In this document: positions 25,199-34,872 of the stretch, piece by piece | Layout of the letters: each line of letters starts with the position of its first letter | Position numbering within the stretch: position 1 is the stretch's first letter | Origin: Candidatus Gastranaerophilales bacterium | Lineage (GTDB): Bacteria; Cyanobacteriota; Vampirovibrionia; Gastranaerophilales; Gastranaerophilaceae | Length of the DNA stretch: 61,193 nt | NCBI GenBank assembly: GCA_944325705.1 | Contig: CALVBB010000011.1 | Span: 1 to 61,193 of the forward strand | Reading direction: 5' to 3' | Notes under the pieces: generated by a model | Databases searched by the model: none | The model's input: the letters and a program-made list of their open reading frames with translations, nothing else | What the model was told of the DNA's origin: nothing | Made by a program: the position numbers and the translations under genes

Positions 25199-26555
25199 TC
25201 TCGTTTTCTTCTCCGGTCTTTTCTTCTTCTTTAGGTGTTCTTATAATTTCAACTTTTGTAACCCTTGCGCCGTCAACTTCTTTTACAATAAATGTTAAAT
25301 CGTTAAATGCAACTGAATCTCCGACTTCTGCAAGTCTGCCAAGAATTTTCACAACCAGACCGCCTATTGTGTCAATATCTTCGTCGTCAACAGTTTCTTC
25401 CGGAATATTAAAAAACTCTGCCATCTCATCAATTCTCATCATGGCATTTGCAATATATTTATTTTCTTCAATTTCTTTTATGTCGACTTCTTCTTCCTCG
25501 TCAAATTCATCCTGCACTTCTCCGAAAATTTCTTCAAGAACATCTTCCAGAGTAATAAGCCCTGAAGTTCCGCCAAACTCGTCTACAACAATTGCCATCT
25601 GCCCTTTTCTTTTCTTAAATTCAAGAACAAGATTGTCCATAGTAATTGTTTCAGGAACCATAAGAACTTCACGCAAAAGTTCCTTAATCGGGCGCTCCTG
25701 ATTTTTTATTGAAAGTGCATACAAATCCTTAACATGGATTATGCCTGTAATGTGGTCAATATCTTCGCTGTAAACAGGGTATCTTGTATACTGGTTTTCT
25801 GCAGCAAGATTAGTCAATTCTTCAAAAGACATATCCTCAGGTATACATACCATATCAGTCCTCGGTATCATCACCTGTTTAGCTGTTAAATCCGAAAACT
25901 TAAATACATTATGAAGCATGTCTTTCTCTGTTTCATTAAGCACTCCTCCGTTGTAGCTTGCGTTAACCAGCATGTCAAGTTCCTCAGTCGAGTGAACAAG
26001 TGAACCTTTATGAGAATGAGGAATGTGCATCATATTTAAAAGAGAGTTTCCAAATCCGTTCAAAAGCCAGATAAAAGGATTGAAAATAAATGTGATAAAC
26101 TGCATCGGTCTTGCAACAATGAGTGCAGTAGATTCTGTGTATTCAAGCGCAATTGATTTCGGAATAAGTTCGCCGATTACAACATGCAAAAATGTAATTA
26201 ATGCAAACGAAATGGAAACTGAAACCGTATGGGTTGCAACAGACTGGCTTATCCCCGGCAGAAATGCAAAAATTGGTTCAATAATTGCAGCGAGGGTTCC
26301 TTCTCCCACCCAGCCTAAGCCGATACTTGAAATTGTGACGCCTAATTGTACGGCAGCAATAAATTTATCTAAATCTTTCAAAGCCTCAAGCGCAATCTTT
26401 GCATTAAAATTTCCTTCATTTACAAGTTGTTCAATACGGGTTTTTCTCACCTTTACCATTGCAAATTCTGAGGCTACAAAAAAACCGTTTGAAAGAAGTA
26501 AAAATACAATCAATATTAAATTGAATATGATCCCAATATTATACGTTTCACTCAT
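25191..26555 (-). CDS. CNNM/CorC-type transporter (hemolysin C family)
   Basis: 454 residues. The N-terminal DUF21/CNNM membrane domain (1-195) has three to four transmembrane helices, beginning LILIVFLLLSNGFFVASEFAMVK (split here: helix about 13-30). Two CBS domains follow (about 215-340: VMIPRTDMVCIPED and VVDEFGGTSGLITLEDVLEEIFG). A C-terminal CorC transporter-associated domain runs from about 360-440. The family is tied to Mg2+/Co2+ or Na+ transport. The gene is first in a two-gene operon with the GT8 enzyme. Confidence 0.92.
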   Translation of the reverse strand: MSETYNIGIIFNLILIVFLLLSNGFFVASEFAMVKVRKTRIEQLVNEGNFNAKIALEALKDLDKFIAAVQLGVTISSIGLGWVGEGTLAAIIEPIFAFLPGISQSVATHTVSVSISFALITFLHVVIGELIPKSIALEYTESTALIVARPMQFITFIFNPFIWLLNGFGNSLLNMMHIPHSHKGSLVHSTEELDMLVNASYNGGVLNETEKDMLHNVFKFSDLTAKQVMIPRTDMVCIPEDMSFEELTNLAAENQYTRYPVYSEDIDHITGIIHVKDLYALSIKNQERPIKELLREVLMVPETITMDNLVLEFKKRKGQMAIVVDEFGGTSGLITLEDVLEEIFGEVQDEFDEEEEVDIKEIEENKYIANAMMRIDEMAEFFNIPEETVDDEDIDTIGGLVVKILGRLAEVGDSVAFNDLTFIVKEVDGARVTKVEIIRTPKEEEKTGEENENA

Positions 26556-26633
26556 TTATTTTTTATCTCTCTTAAATAATTCAAATATACTGTATTAATT
26601 ATATTATTATCCGGTAAAAAAATCAACAATATT

Positions 26634-27443
26634 TTATTTAACATCAAGTTCTCTGAGTTGTGTATAAATCATCGGAGAAAAGCCTTTTGTCGTTACAACA
26701 TCAATGATTTTATACTGATTAGGCAATGCCAGAAGCGACGGTGAATTTATGTGGTAAATCCCATCCTGCATTTTTTCGGAATTCATGTGGAAGTGTCCGG
26801 AAATAAGAGCAATTACATTGGAATGTTTTTTCAAAAGTTCAAGATACTCTTCCGAACGATATGTTCCGTGTGATGTCGAAGGTTTTGGTTCAATCAGCGG
26901 GAAATGCTGGCAGATTATAACAGGCTTTTTGGCATATTTTGTCAGCTGTTTATCGAGCCATTCAAGCGTGTTTGCCTTAAAATATCCTGTTGTCCCCGGA
27001 ATTACCTCTTTGGCACCATCAACTACTATGAATACAAATTCCCCTTTTTTGAACACGTAATTTGGAGTTTTGTATTTGAATAAAATGTTGTTTTCTCGTA
27101 CTATTTCAAAATATCTTTCTTTTGAAAGTCCGTTCGATTTAAACACATCATGATTTCCAAGTATAATATAATAAGGAACATCTAGTTTGTTAGCAATTCT
27201 TGTGAATGCAGCCACGTCTTCTGGTTTTGGATCATTAATATTGTCGCCGGAAAAAATTACAAACGAAATATTGTCCAGTTTATTAATATCTTTTACAGCA
27301 CTCTCAAGCACACGCTGTGAATACTCATTTCCTTTTGTAAAGTGTGCGTCTGATACTTGTACAAATCTTATTTCCCCGGCGTTAGCACCGGTAAAAAATC
27401 CGGATATAATTAACAGTACCCAAATAATTATATTTTTTTTCAT
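26634..27443 (-). CDS. Exported calcineurin-like metallophosphoesterase
   Basis: 269 residues. A signal peptide (MKKNIIIWVLLIISGFFTGANA) sends it to the periplasm or surface. Metallophosphoesterase motifs follow: VSDAHF, FSGDNIND, LGNHDV, ICQHFP and SGHFH with the His/Asp metal ligands. This set fits the Icc/CpdA-like group, which cleave phosphodiesters, but an exported enzyme may act on nucleotides or lipids instead. The Shine-Dalgarno AAGGAG is good. Monocistronic. Confidence 0.88.
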   Translation of the reverse strand: MKKNIIIWVLLIISGFFTGANAGEIRFVQVSDAHFTKGNEYSQRVLESAVKDINKLDNISFVIFSGDNINDPKPEDVAAFTRIANKLDVPYYIILGNHDVFKSNGLSKERYFEIVRENNILFKYKTPNYVFKKGEFVFIVVDGAKEVIPGTTGYFKANTLEWLDKQLTKYAKKPVIICQHFPLIEPKPSTSHGTYRSEEYLELLKKHSNVIALISGHFHMNSEKMQDGIYHINSPSLLALPNQYKIIDVVTTKGFSPMIYTQLRELDVK

Positions 27444-27523
27444 TTAAAATACTCCTTTACAAGATAAAACGATTATATCACAAATGATGTTTGTATGGTA
27501 AAATTTGTACAAAGGAATGACTT

Positions 27524-27769
27524 ATGAGATTAGATAAATTTTTAAAAGTTTCAAGACTGATAAAAAGACGCACAGTGGCAAATGAAGTATCGGACAACGG
27601 AAGAATTTTCGTCAACGGCAATCCTGCAAAAGCCGGAAAACAGTTAAAAGAAGGCGACATAATAAACATTGAATACGCCAACAGAACAGTTGTAGTAAAA
27701 GTTGTTCGAATACCGGTTAATAATGTTAGTGTTCAGGAAGCTCCTACACTTTATGAAGAAATAAAGTAA
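27524..27769 (+). CDS. rqcP: RNA-binding S4-domain protein, RqcP/HslR type
   Basis: 81 residues. Nearly the whole protein is one S4 RNA-binding domain (MRLDKFLKVSRLIKRRTVA, then VSDNGRIFVNGNPAKAGKQL and GDIINIEY). RqcP (YabO) stabilises the P-site tRNA during ribosome-associated quality control with RqcH; HslR is the proteobacterial relative. RqcH is not in the window, so I give the name with moderate confidence. Confidence 0.8.
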   Translation: MRLDKFLKVSRLIKRRTVANEVSDNGRIFVNGNPAKAGKQLKEGDIINIEYANRTVVVKVVRIPVNNVSVQEAPTLYEEIK

Positions 27770-27914
27770 AACTTTTTCTTGATATTTATTTTGTTTTTGT
27801 TAAAATATTTTCTGTCAATAATCTGCTTTTTTTGTAAGGATTTTGGGATTTTAAATTAAATTATTATCCGAAGTTATTTATTGTAAAAAAATGTAAAGTA
27901 ACTTATTCTAAATG

Positions 27915-27944
27915 GCAAAAAAAAGTTTTGACGCCTGTTATATT
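27915..27944 (+). promoter_or_regulatory. Candidate promoter with GCA-A-tract upstream box
   Basis: GCAAAAAAAA begins at 27915 and TATATT at 27939, exactly 24 nt apart as at 23092-23121. It stands 28 nt before the ATG at 27972 and would drive the three-gene operon of unknown membrane proteins and a GH13-like enzyme. Confidence 0.4.
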
Positions 27945-27971
27945 AACTGACTAATCGTGTGTGGAGTAAAG

Positions 27972-28976
27972 ATGATTTTACCTATTACAAACCGCTACAG
28001 CAGCATAAAATTTTCTGCCGGAGAGAATGACGACAACAAACTCCCTTACACTCATGATACAGTTCTAAAAAATACATTTTCAAACCGTATGCGTATCGGT
28101 TTTGATAAGTTTACAAATGCCATGACACTGTATCCTACAAAAGGTTTGAAAGGCAGCAAAAATGCTAACTTTTATGAGTTTTTAACAATGGGCATGGTTC
28201 CGTATCTCGTTGGCAGCGGCATGCTTATGGCTGTTTTTAATGCTGTAAACAAAAAATTTGAACATTCCGCACAGAAAACAGCGGTACCGCTCGGGAAGAA
28301 GATGGCACTCGGCGTTTTGTTTTACGGTATTATGAAAGAGGTTTCAAAGTCATTTGTTACCCGTCCGGTTAACTGGATTACCGGTGTTGATACAGAGCTC
28401 CCTTACGCAAAGGTTATCTATGAACTTCCGGATAATATAAACGATACGGATATTACAAGTATTGAATATCATAAAGTTTTTGAAAGTGTAGAATTCCCGC
28501 GCTGGGATTTGCTTTATTGCGATGAAACAAAAGGGCAAAAACGAAATAAATACTACGACAGAGTCTCAAGAAAACTCGGTATGGGTAAAAACTTAAAAGA
28601 TTCTGATCAGGAAGTTAAACCAAGAATAAAAGAAATTGTTGTAAAAACAAATCTGGCTAAAAATGTTTCATCTTATCTCTGGGCAGCAGTTGGTGTCGGA
28701 CTTGCATTCCAGGAACCGTGGGATAAATTGTTTAATGTAAAAGGCTTTAAAAAATCAACCTCACAATTCTTTGAAAGTCTCGGCGACAGCGTAATAAATT
28801 TCTTTAAAGGAGAAGGTAAGCAGTTTTTCGGCAAACACAGCGGAAAAGTCCTTTTTGGTGCTGCAGCTTTATCATCAATTCTGGGAGTTGTTAATGTTGT
28901 TGCAAGCTCTCATAGACCATCCAAGCTTGACAGTGCAGATATTATAGAAAAAGACAGAAAGTATGTGGTGAACTAA
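27972..28976 (+). CDS. Uncharacterised membrane protein, first gene of GH13 operon
   Basis: 334 residues, not recognised. The polar N terminus has IKFSAGEN (F-x-G-like motif). Hydrophobic segments lie at about 60-85 (FLTMGMVPYLVGSGMLMAVF), 100-118, 230-248 (SSYLWAAVGVGLAFQ) and 285-308. After the second segment comes FPRWDL...KYYDRVSRKLG, a pattern repeated in the next protein (FIPWDL...KIGDRLRV), so the two are probably paralogous in that part. The ATG at 27972 has GGAG 5 nt upstream; the earlier GTG at 27957 is less likely. It is separated from the next gene by 1 bp. Confidence 0.72.
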   Translation: MILPITNRYSSIKFSAGENDDNKLPYTHDTVLKNTFSNRMRIGFDKFTNAMTLYPTKGLKGSKNANFYEFLTMGMVPYLVGSGMLMAVFNAVNKKFEHSAQKTAVPLGKKMALGVLFYGIMKEVSKSFVTRPVNWITGVDTELPYAKVIYELPDNINDTDITSIEYHKVFESVEFPRWDLLYCDETKGQKRNKYYDRVSRKLGMGKNLKDSDQEVKPRIKEIVVKTNLAKNVSSYLWAAVGVGLAFQEPWDKLFNVKGFKKSTSQFFESLGDSVINFFKGEGKQFFGKHSGKVLFGAAALSSILGVVNVVASSHRPSKLDSADIIEKDRKYVVN

Positions 28977-28977
28977 T

Positions 28978-31551
28978 ATGAAAACAAATTTAATCCAGAA
29001 CTACATACATCAGTATAAAACACGGCAGCAGAATAAAGAGCCGGAAGTTAAAGTTATTACCCCTAAAAAGGCAAAACCTGATTTTGATATTAACCGTGAA
29101 CTTGCTAACAGAACCTTTATTAAACCTTTAAAAGGTCAGGGGCATATTGTAAAAAGTAATATCTTTACTGCTCCTGCAATATTTTTGAAAGATACGATTT
29201 ATGATGTAAAAGCATTGCGCGATGGTTTAAAGGGTGACGCAAATGACCATCAGTTAGGCAAATTAAATGACCTTGGTATGAAACTCGGCGGTCTTGCTAT
29301 TGCATCTTATCTTTACACAAAAAGACAAACCCCTATGACAAAGGGGATGGAATTTGTCGGGCTGGCTTCATTCTTTGCTTCAATGGCTTTGTGGCCTAAG
29401 ATTGCAATTCAGCTTCCGGCAAAGCTTATTCACGGCGTGAATGTAATGCCTGAATATGAAGATAGTTTCGGGCGTAAAAAGCCTTTCTATCAGGATCCTC
29501 AATTTATTCCATGGGATTTATATTCGGATAAAGAAATCAACAAAATTGGTGATAGGTTGAGAGTGCCACGCGATATTCCGAACAGACGCGACTTCATTGA
29601 AGAAAAAATGAGAAAGCTTGCCCTGCAAAATAATACTCTCTGGATGCTGACAGCAGGTTTTGCGACTCCGGTTATGAGTGCTCTTATCTGCAACAAGGTT
29701 GAACCTTATCTTTTGAAAATTCAGGATAGAAGCAGGCTTAAAAAAGCTGAGAATATGCTGAATCATTTCCCTAAAGAAACGGCAAAGGCTAAATCGGATA
29801 TTATAGACAGAACTCTTGACGATTTAATTGAGCTTCATAAGGATGAACCTATTACAGATGATTTGCTGCACAGAATTACAAGAACTGCCGGCTACGGATT
29901 TGACCCGGAAACCTCAAAAGTTATGGAAGACGATTTGCGCAAACTTCTTATTTCTGATAATCCTAAATATACAATTACCAAGACTAATATCCCGCTGATT
30001 ACACGCGGAATTCGTAAAGAACTGGAAAAAGTAAACATTGAAGGCTCTGTAATAAAAGCAATTATACCTGATGATGATTCGTTTATAAAATACTTTGATT
30101 CAAACGGTTTTACAAATAGAGTGATTTCTTCATACTCCACCAACGGCAGCGAGATTGCAGTACAGGATGTTGTAGACGCTATTGATAATGTTATCAGAGG
30201 AAATATTAACCGGTATAATGCTACTGCCGTACAGAACGGTAAGGCCGCAATCAGCGAAGTAGATCAGGAAATTATTTTTGACCTGCTCTATAAAGGTACT
30301 GCAAAAGACAACCCAATTTATAAAATATTATTCAAAAATCCGGCGGCGGTTCTTGATATGGATGCACAGAGAAAAATAAGGCGGGTCGCTGATGTAATGA
30401 CCGACCTTAATGCTAAAAGAGCAGTCCTTGATAAATACGTTTACACCAAATTTGCAGCAGCACCAGAAATGGGTCTTTCTGCTTACTGGGGTGATGTAGC
30501 AAATGATCTCCCTGAAATTTTTGGATTTACTGAAAAAGATCTTAAAATAACAAGACATGATCGTGAAATTATGTACAAAGTTTTCAGGGATAAAATGGAG
30601 AAGGTTGCGTCAGATGATAAAGCGTACAAACGGGTTCTTTCAGCAATATCAAGCAGAGTTGCCCAGATTGAAAGAGTTGCTGATGGAGGAGAAATTTCTC
30701 CGAAGTATATAGAACATGCCGATGCAACCTTCAGGGCTGCGGCAGCTTCTTTTGAAGGTATGGGTATGCACTCCACAGCAGAAGCTCTTATCGGACGTAA
30801 CGGAAGTGATTACGGTTCTTTACTTGCAACACAAAAATCCTATATCAGAAATAGGTTAACCGGTGTTAAAAATTCATTTGCACGTTTGATTAATACTCTT
30901 GATTTATACAGAAGAGTTGCTACGCTTAAAAACCTTGACGCTCTAAATAATCTTCCGCTTGAAGTAAAAGAGGAACTGGTTGAACACTGCAAGACTTTCA
31001 CAATGCAGGGGCATTCATGCGATTTTGAAACAAAATTAAACTGCCTCAGAAACAGTACCCCAGATCCGGAAAAGGGTGAACTAATCGTAAAAGACGGCAA
31101 AGTTCAGAACCAGAAGATGAATAAGAACAAGAAACTTATAAAAGTTGAAGTCACAAATGATGAAGAATTCTTTAAACGGGCAATGGGGCTTGTTTATGAA
31201 TGTCCGTACAGTGATGACACAAGAAAGATACTTGAAAACAACGGTATTTTGAAACTTGTTGATGAGCACAGGCATGATATGGCTTATGATGTAGGCGACA
31301 GTGAATACTTTGCACAGAAGTACCATATATTCCACGGAAAACCTTCATCTGCAACTTCTGAACGTAAATTCTGGGTAACCGGCAGCGCACCTGATGAATT
31401 AATGTACAAGACCTGCAAACAGAAGTTTAATACAAAAACCTGGCTTAAAACATTTGGAAAAGTCGGCGGTATATTGTTAGGTGTTACCGTACTTGCGCAA
31501 TTCTTCCTCGGAAGAATGAAAACACCGGAAAGGACACAAAATAAAGGTTAA
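28978..31551 (+). CDS. Large uncharacterised membrane-associated protein
   Basis: 857 residues, not recognised. A basic N terminus leads to hydrophobic segments at about 100-120 and 128-142 (GLASFFASMALWP). Then come the FIPWDL...GDRLRV pattern shared with the upstream protein and another hydrophobic stretch near 220-235 (LWMLTAGFATPVMSALI). The long middle (about 250-820) is soluble, helical and charged without known catalytic motifs. One membrane helix ends the protein (VGGILLGVTVLAQFFLG). It could be an integral scaffold with a large cytoplasmic domain. Coupled to the genes on both sides. Confidence 0.72.
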   Translation: MKTNLIQNYIHQYKTRQQNKEPEVKVITPKKAKPDFDINRELANRTFIKPLKGQGHIVKSNIFTAPAIFLKDTIYDVKALRDGLKGDANDHQLGKLNDLGMKLGGLAIASYLYTKRQTPMTKGMEFVGLASFFASMALWPKIAIQLPAKLIHGVNVMPEYEDSFGRKKPFYQDPQFIPWDLYSDKEINKIGDRLRVPRDIPNRRDFIEEKMRKLALQNNTLWMLTAGFATPVMSALICNKVEPYLLKIQDRSRLKKAENMLNHFPKETAKAKSDIIDRTLDDLIELHKDEPITDDLLHRITRTAGYGFDPETSKVMEDDLRKLLISDNPKYTITKTNIPLITRGIRKELEKVNIEGSVIKAIIPDDDSFIKYFDSNGFTNRVISSYSTNGSEIAVQDVVDAIDNVIRGNINRYNATAVQNGKAAISEVDQEIIFDLLYKGTAKDNPIYKILFKNPAAVLDMDAQRKIRRVADVMTDLNAKRAVLDKYVYTKFAAAPEMGLSAYWGDVANDLPEIFGFTEKDLKITRHDREIMYKVFRDKMEKVASDDKAYKRVLSAISSRVAQIERVADGGEISPKYIEHADATFRAAAASFEGMGMHSTAEALIGRNGSDYGSLLATQKSYIRNRLTGVKNSFARLINTLDLYRRVATLKNLDALNNLPLEVKEELVEHCKTFTMQGHSCDFETKLNCLRNSTPDPEKGELIVKDGKVQNQKMNKNKKLIKVEVTNDEEFFKRAMGLVYECPYSDDTRKILENNGILKLVDEHRHDMAYDVGDSEYFAQKYHIFHGKPSSATSERKFWVTGSAPDELMYKTCKQKFNTKTWLKTFGKVGGILLGVTVLAQFFLGRMKTPERTQNKG

Positions 31552-31556
31552 TAATT

Positions 31557-33326
31557 ATGATTAATACAAATTTATTGACTCAACATTTGAATAATATCAA
31601 ACATAAGCTTGTGTCTTATCCTGAGCCGGAGCAGTTTGACGATTCTCAGAAACACAAAAAACACGGCTCCAATTTGCTTACGGCTTATCTTACAAACCTT
31701 GCCTCAATCAACAAACCGGCGGTAAAAACTCCACAAGCACAGCAGACACAGCCATCAGCTCCTGTTCAGGAAAGCAAGGAAGTTAAACATATCATCTACA
31801 AAAATAACCTCCGTACAATGATACAGAATAACGAAGCCAATATTCTTGCTATTGTTCCGAGAACTTTTAATGCAAAAGACTTGAACGGCAATGGTTATAT
31901 TGATAACGGAGAAGAAAACGGAACTTTCCTGAATGCCATAGAAAGACTTGATGAAGTTAAGGCTGACGGATTTAATACATTGCATGTGCTTCCTGTGAAT
32001 ACTCCGGGAAAAGTTAAAGCAATGGGAACCGCCGGTTCTGTTTACGCTCCACTGGATTTGTTGGAACTCGATCCTATGCTTATCGACAAAAACGATCCGA
32101 GAAGCCCTAAAGACCAGTTTAAAGCTTTTATTGATGAATGTCATAAGCGTGATATTAAGGTAATGCTGGATTTGCCTAGCTGTGCATCTTATGAAATGTT
32201 CCTGAAACATCCGGAGTGGATGGCAATGGAACGTGACGGGCTAGCAAAAACACCACAGGGATGGAATGATATTAGAATGTTCCAGCCGTGGGAAGATGAA
32301 GGCAAACGTACTTTAAACCCCAAGCTGCTGGAACTTCACAAACAATTTATTGATATGTGCATAGATTTAGGTGTTGACGGAATCAGGGCGGATGTAGCCA
32401 GAGCAAAACCTGTAGAATTCTGGGATATTCTAATCCCGTATTCAAGAATGCGCGACCCTCAGTTTGCATGGCTTGCGGAAACCTATACTTATGAAGACGC
32501 TTCTCCTCAGGCAAATATGCCGTACGACAGACCGGAAGATTCTCTCCGTTCAGGATTTGATTTAATGTACGGGCAGTACCATATTTTCCATGAATGGCCG
32601 GATGCAACAACTTTGATGAATTATGTAAAAGAAAACCTTGATATGTCATACAGGCTTGACCCGGGAAAAGCTCTCATCGGTTCTTTCGCAACACACGACG
32701 ATATTTCTCCGATGTTCCACGGCGGGGCAGATTATTGTAAGTTGACTGTCGGACTGCAGGCAATGCTTCCTATGTTGAATATGTATCAGGTAGACGGGTT
32801 CCAGACAGGCGACTATTATTTGTACCCGTGGGCTGATAAATATAATCCGGTAACCCAGACAGATTCGCATGAAATGACCGTTCACCACGGGAAGCTTGAT
32901 ATATTTAATCTTTCAAGAAAGCCGGGCGGAGATGATGAATCTATCAGGACATTTATGCGCGCTGCAAATAAGTTAAGAGCGGATAACCCTGATATTCTCG
33001 GGCGTAAAGGCACTTTTATCGAACTTGATAAAGAGGGTGACAAGAACGATCAGATTATAGCATTTGCCCGTCATTACCACGGTAAAACACTTCTCTGTGT
33101 TGCGAACAAGAATATTGACAGAGCGGTTGCTTGTAAAATCAAAATTCCGACATTAAAAGAAAGCCAGCAGCTTTTAAATCTTCTTCCGTCTTACGGTAAG
33201 GAAAGTATATTCCAGCCTGTTGATAACGAACTCCGTGTTGACATAGGGCCGGCAAGGGTTCACGTTTTTGAAATTGATACCCCTAATATTGAAGATTATA
33301 CAAATAAAGTTTACAGACAGCACTAA
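31557..33326 (+). CDS. GH13 (alpha-amylase family)-like glycosidase with EF-hand-like loop
   Basis: 589 residues, no signal peptide, so cytoplasmic. A disordered linker (1-80) leads into a TIM-barrel. Conserved region II is GIRADVARA (Arg277, nucleophile Asp279), region III is AETY (acid/base Glu308) and region IV is FATHDD (His380, Asp381), so the catalytic triad is intact. Region I (MLDLPSCAS, about 203-211) lacks the usual Asn-His. Near residue 108 the segment DLNGNGYIDNGEE reads like a calcium-binding EF-hand/dockerin loop. Likely substrates are alpha-glucans. It is last in the operon with two unknown membrane proteins and is followed by a terminator. Confidence 0.8.
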   Translation: MINTNLLTQHLNNIKHKLVSYPEPEQFDDSQKHKKHGSNLLTAYLTNLASINKPAVKTPQAQQTQPSAPVQESKEVKHIIYKNNLRTMIQNNEANILAIVPRTFNAKDLNGNGYIDNGEENGTFLNAIERLDEVKADGFNTLHVLPVNTPGKVKAMGTAGSVYAPLDLLELDPMLIDKNDPRSPKDQFKAFIDECHKRDIKVMLDLPSCASYEMFLKHPEWMAMERDGLAKTPQGWNDIRMFQPWEDEGKRTLNPKLLELHKQFIDMCIDLGVDGIRADVARAKPVEFWDILIPYSRMRDPQFAWLAETYTYEDASPQANMPYDRPEDSLRSGFDLMYGQYHIFHEWPDATTLMNYVKENLDMSYRLDPGKALIGSFATHDDISPMFHGGADYCKLTVGLQAMLPMLNMYQVDGFQTGDYYLYPWADKYNPVTQTDSHEMTVHHGKLDIFNLSRKPGGDDESIRTFMRAANKLRADNPDILGRKGTFIELDKEGDKNDQIIAFARHYHGKTLLCVANKNIDRAVACKIKIPTLKESQQLLNLLPSYGKESIFQPVDNELRVDIGPARVHVFEIDTPNIEDYTNKVYRQH

Positions 33327-33353
33327 TGGCAAACATTAAATAAACATTAGAAA

Positions 33354-33382
33354 GGAGTACAGTCTTTTTCTGTACTCTTTTA
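33354..33382 (+). terminator. Rho-independent terminator
   Basis: GAGTACAG (33355-33362) pairs with CTGTACTC (33370-33377) and is followed by TTTT. It closes the GH13 operon 28 bp after its stop codon. Confidence 0.85.
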
Positions 33383-33510
33383 ACTGTTTAACAAGGGGGG
33401 CGTCGGCCGCTTATTACCTCAGACCTGTTTTCCAAAGTAGTGAAACAGCGTAAATAAATACTGTATTTAAACTATTACGTTTTTGAAAATTTTCCTGTAT
33501 AATTCTTATT

Positions 33511-34425
33511 ATGAAAAAGATAATTATTCCATTAATTTTATGCTTAGCAATCAGCGCAAATTTTGTTGAACCTGCCGAGGCAGGCTTTCTTTCTTCTTAT
33601 AAAGCAAGGATAGAAAAAAATAAAATATATTCTGATGCGGAAAAAGACATTAAAGCTCTTTTTGAATATCAGACTGAACTGACAAATAAATATGATTTTG
33701 AAGGGCTCTATAAGATTTATTCCGACGATTTCATAAATAACGACGGGTACAATAAAAAGGTTTATTTTAAACTAATAAAAGAAACCTGGGAAACCTACCC
33801 TGATATTACTTATCAAACTAAAATAAAGGATATAAAGGTTTATTCTGACTACGCAACAGTGCAGACAGAGGAAGCGGCATTCGCGACAACAACGGAAGAT
33901 TCGGAATTTATCTCAGCCCGCGGAGAACTGCAGGCTTATGCAAGCTGTGTTTACCACCTCAAAAAGATTAATAACAGCTGGGTCATCGCAGGGGAAAATA
34001 TTCTTGAGGAAAAATCCGCATTAAAATACGGCGATGCACGCTTTATAAAAATGGACTTGAGTGCGCCGTCTTTTGTTAATGCCGGACAGGAATACACTTC
34101 CGAATTGAAAATAGATTTGCCCGAGGAGGATATTGTCATTGCCTCAATTAACAGAGAGAAGATGGTACAGCCGGCATCAAAGTCAGAGGACGCTTTCAGA
34201 CGGCTGCCGGAGGATCAGATTTTAGAGAGAATGTTTGCAGCAAACAATGACAACGTTAATGAGTACAATATCGCATCCGTCGGGGTTACAAAAACCGAAC
34301 CGGTTGATAACACAAAAGTCCGCGTTTATATGAACGGGCTTGCGTTTATTATGACAAGGGTTAACGTTGTACCGGTGAATAATTTTATAAAGTTTGAGGA
34401 CGAAGATGCACAGAAATCTAAGTAA
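33511..34425 (+). CDS. Exported NTF2/SnoaL-like protein of unknown function
   Basis: 304 residues. A signal peptide (IIIPLILCLAISANFVEPAEA) predicts export. Residues about 40-165 look like an NTF2-like fold: an N-terminal helix (DIKALFEYQTELTNKYDFEGLYKIYS), TYPDITYQTKIKDIKVYSDYATVQTEE strands and a final KKINNSWVIAGENIL strand, all typical of DUF4440/SnoaL domains. The C-terminal half is beta-rich. No Shine-Dalgarno is visible and TATAAT ends 7 nt before the ATG, so the mRNA may be leaderless. It overlaps lspA by 20 bp. Confidence 0.7.
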   Translation: MKKIIIPLILCLAISANFVEPAEAGFLSSYKARIEKNKIYSDAEKDIKALFEYQTELTNKYDFEGLYKIYSDDFINNDGYNKKVYFKLIKETWETYPDITYQTKIKDIKVYSDYATVQTEEAAFATTTEDSEFISARGELQAYASCVYHLKKINNSWVIAGENILEEKSALKYGDARFIKMDLSAPSFVNAGQEYTSELKIDLPEEDIVIASINREKMVQPASKSEDAFRRLPEDQILERMFAANNDNVNEYNIASVGVTKTEPVDNTKVRVYMNGLAFIMTRVNVVPVNNFIKFEDEDAQKSK

Positions 34426-34870
34426 AATTATTTATCTGATAGTGTGCTTTGTATTTTTTCTTTTTTCAGACCTGTATCTTTCAGATATACTCGTGAGAGA
34501 AATTAACAGTGGACTAAGTATAAATAATCAGGTTTTTGCTCTAAATTATGTAAAAAATACCGGTGCAGCTTTTAGCCTTTTAAGGGATTCAAGAGAGTTT
34601 TTGATAATACTTTCATGTGTTGCCATTGTATTATTGTTTCTTTATGTGTTTAAACATTTGAAGTCAATTTCAATGAAAAGTATCTTTTTCATTTCTCTCC
34701 TGTCTGCCGGAATTGCAGGAAATCTTCATGAGCGCATTGTATTTGGATATGTGAGAGATTTTTTTGAATTGACTTTTGTAAAATTCCCTGTGTTTAATAT
34801 TTCAGATATATTTATTAATATCGGTGTAATCGCGCTTATAATACTGATACTATTGAAAAAAACAAGGTAA
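34406..34870 (+). CDS. lspA: Lipoprotein signal peptidase
   Basis: 154 residues with four transmembrane helices. It removes signal peptides from lipidated prolipoproteins. NYVKNTGAAFSLL is the family's conserved segment. The two catalytic Asp lie in GYVRDFF and FNISDIFINIG, as in other LspA proteins, and GIAGNLHERIVFGY replaces the usual GNLIDR stretch. The ATG at 34406 (GAGG upstream) is more credible than the TTG at 34394. It overlaps the preceding gene and is 2 bp from the next. Confidence 0.9.
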   Translation: MHRNLSKIIYLIVCFVFFLFSDLYLSDILVREINSGLSINNQVFALNYVKNTGAAFSLLRDSREFLIILSCVAIVLLFLYVFKHLKSISMKSIFFISLLSAGIAGNLHERIVFGYVRDFFELTFVKFPVFNISDIFINIGVIALIILILLKKTR

Positions 34871-34872
34871 TT

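Noticed and set aside
34406-34870. LspA judged degenerate because GNLIDR is altered
   Set aside because: Both catalytic aspartates (GYVRDFF and FNISD) are present and the membrane layout is normal.
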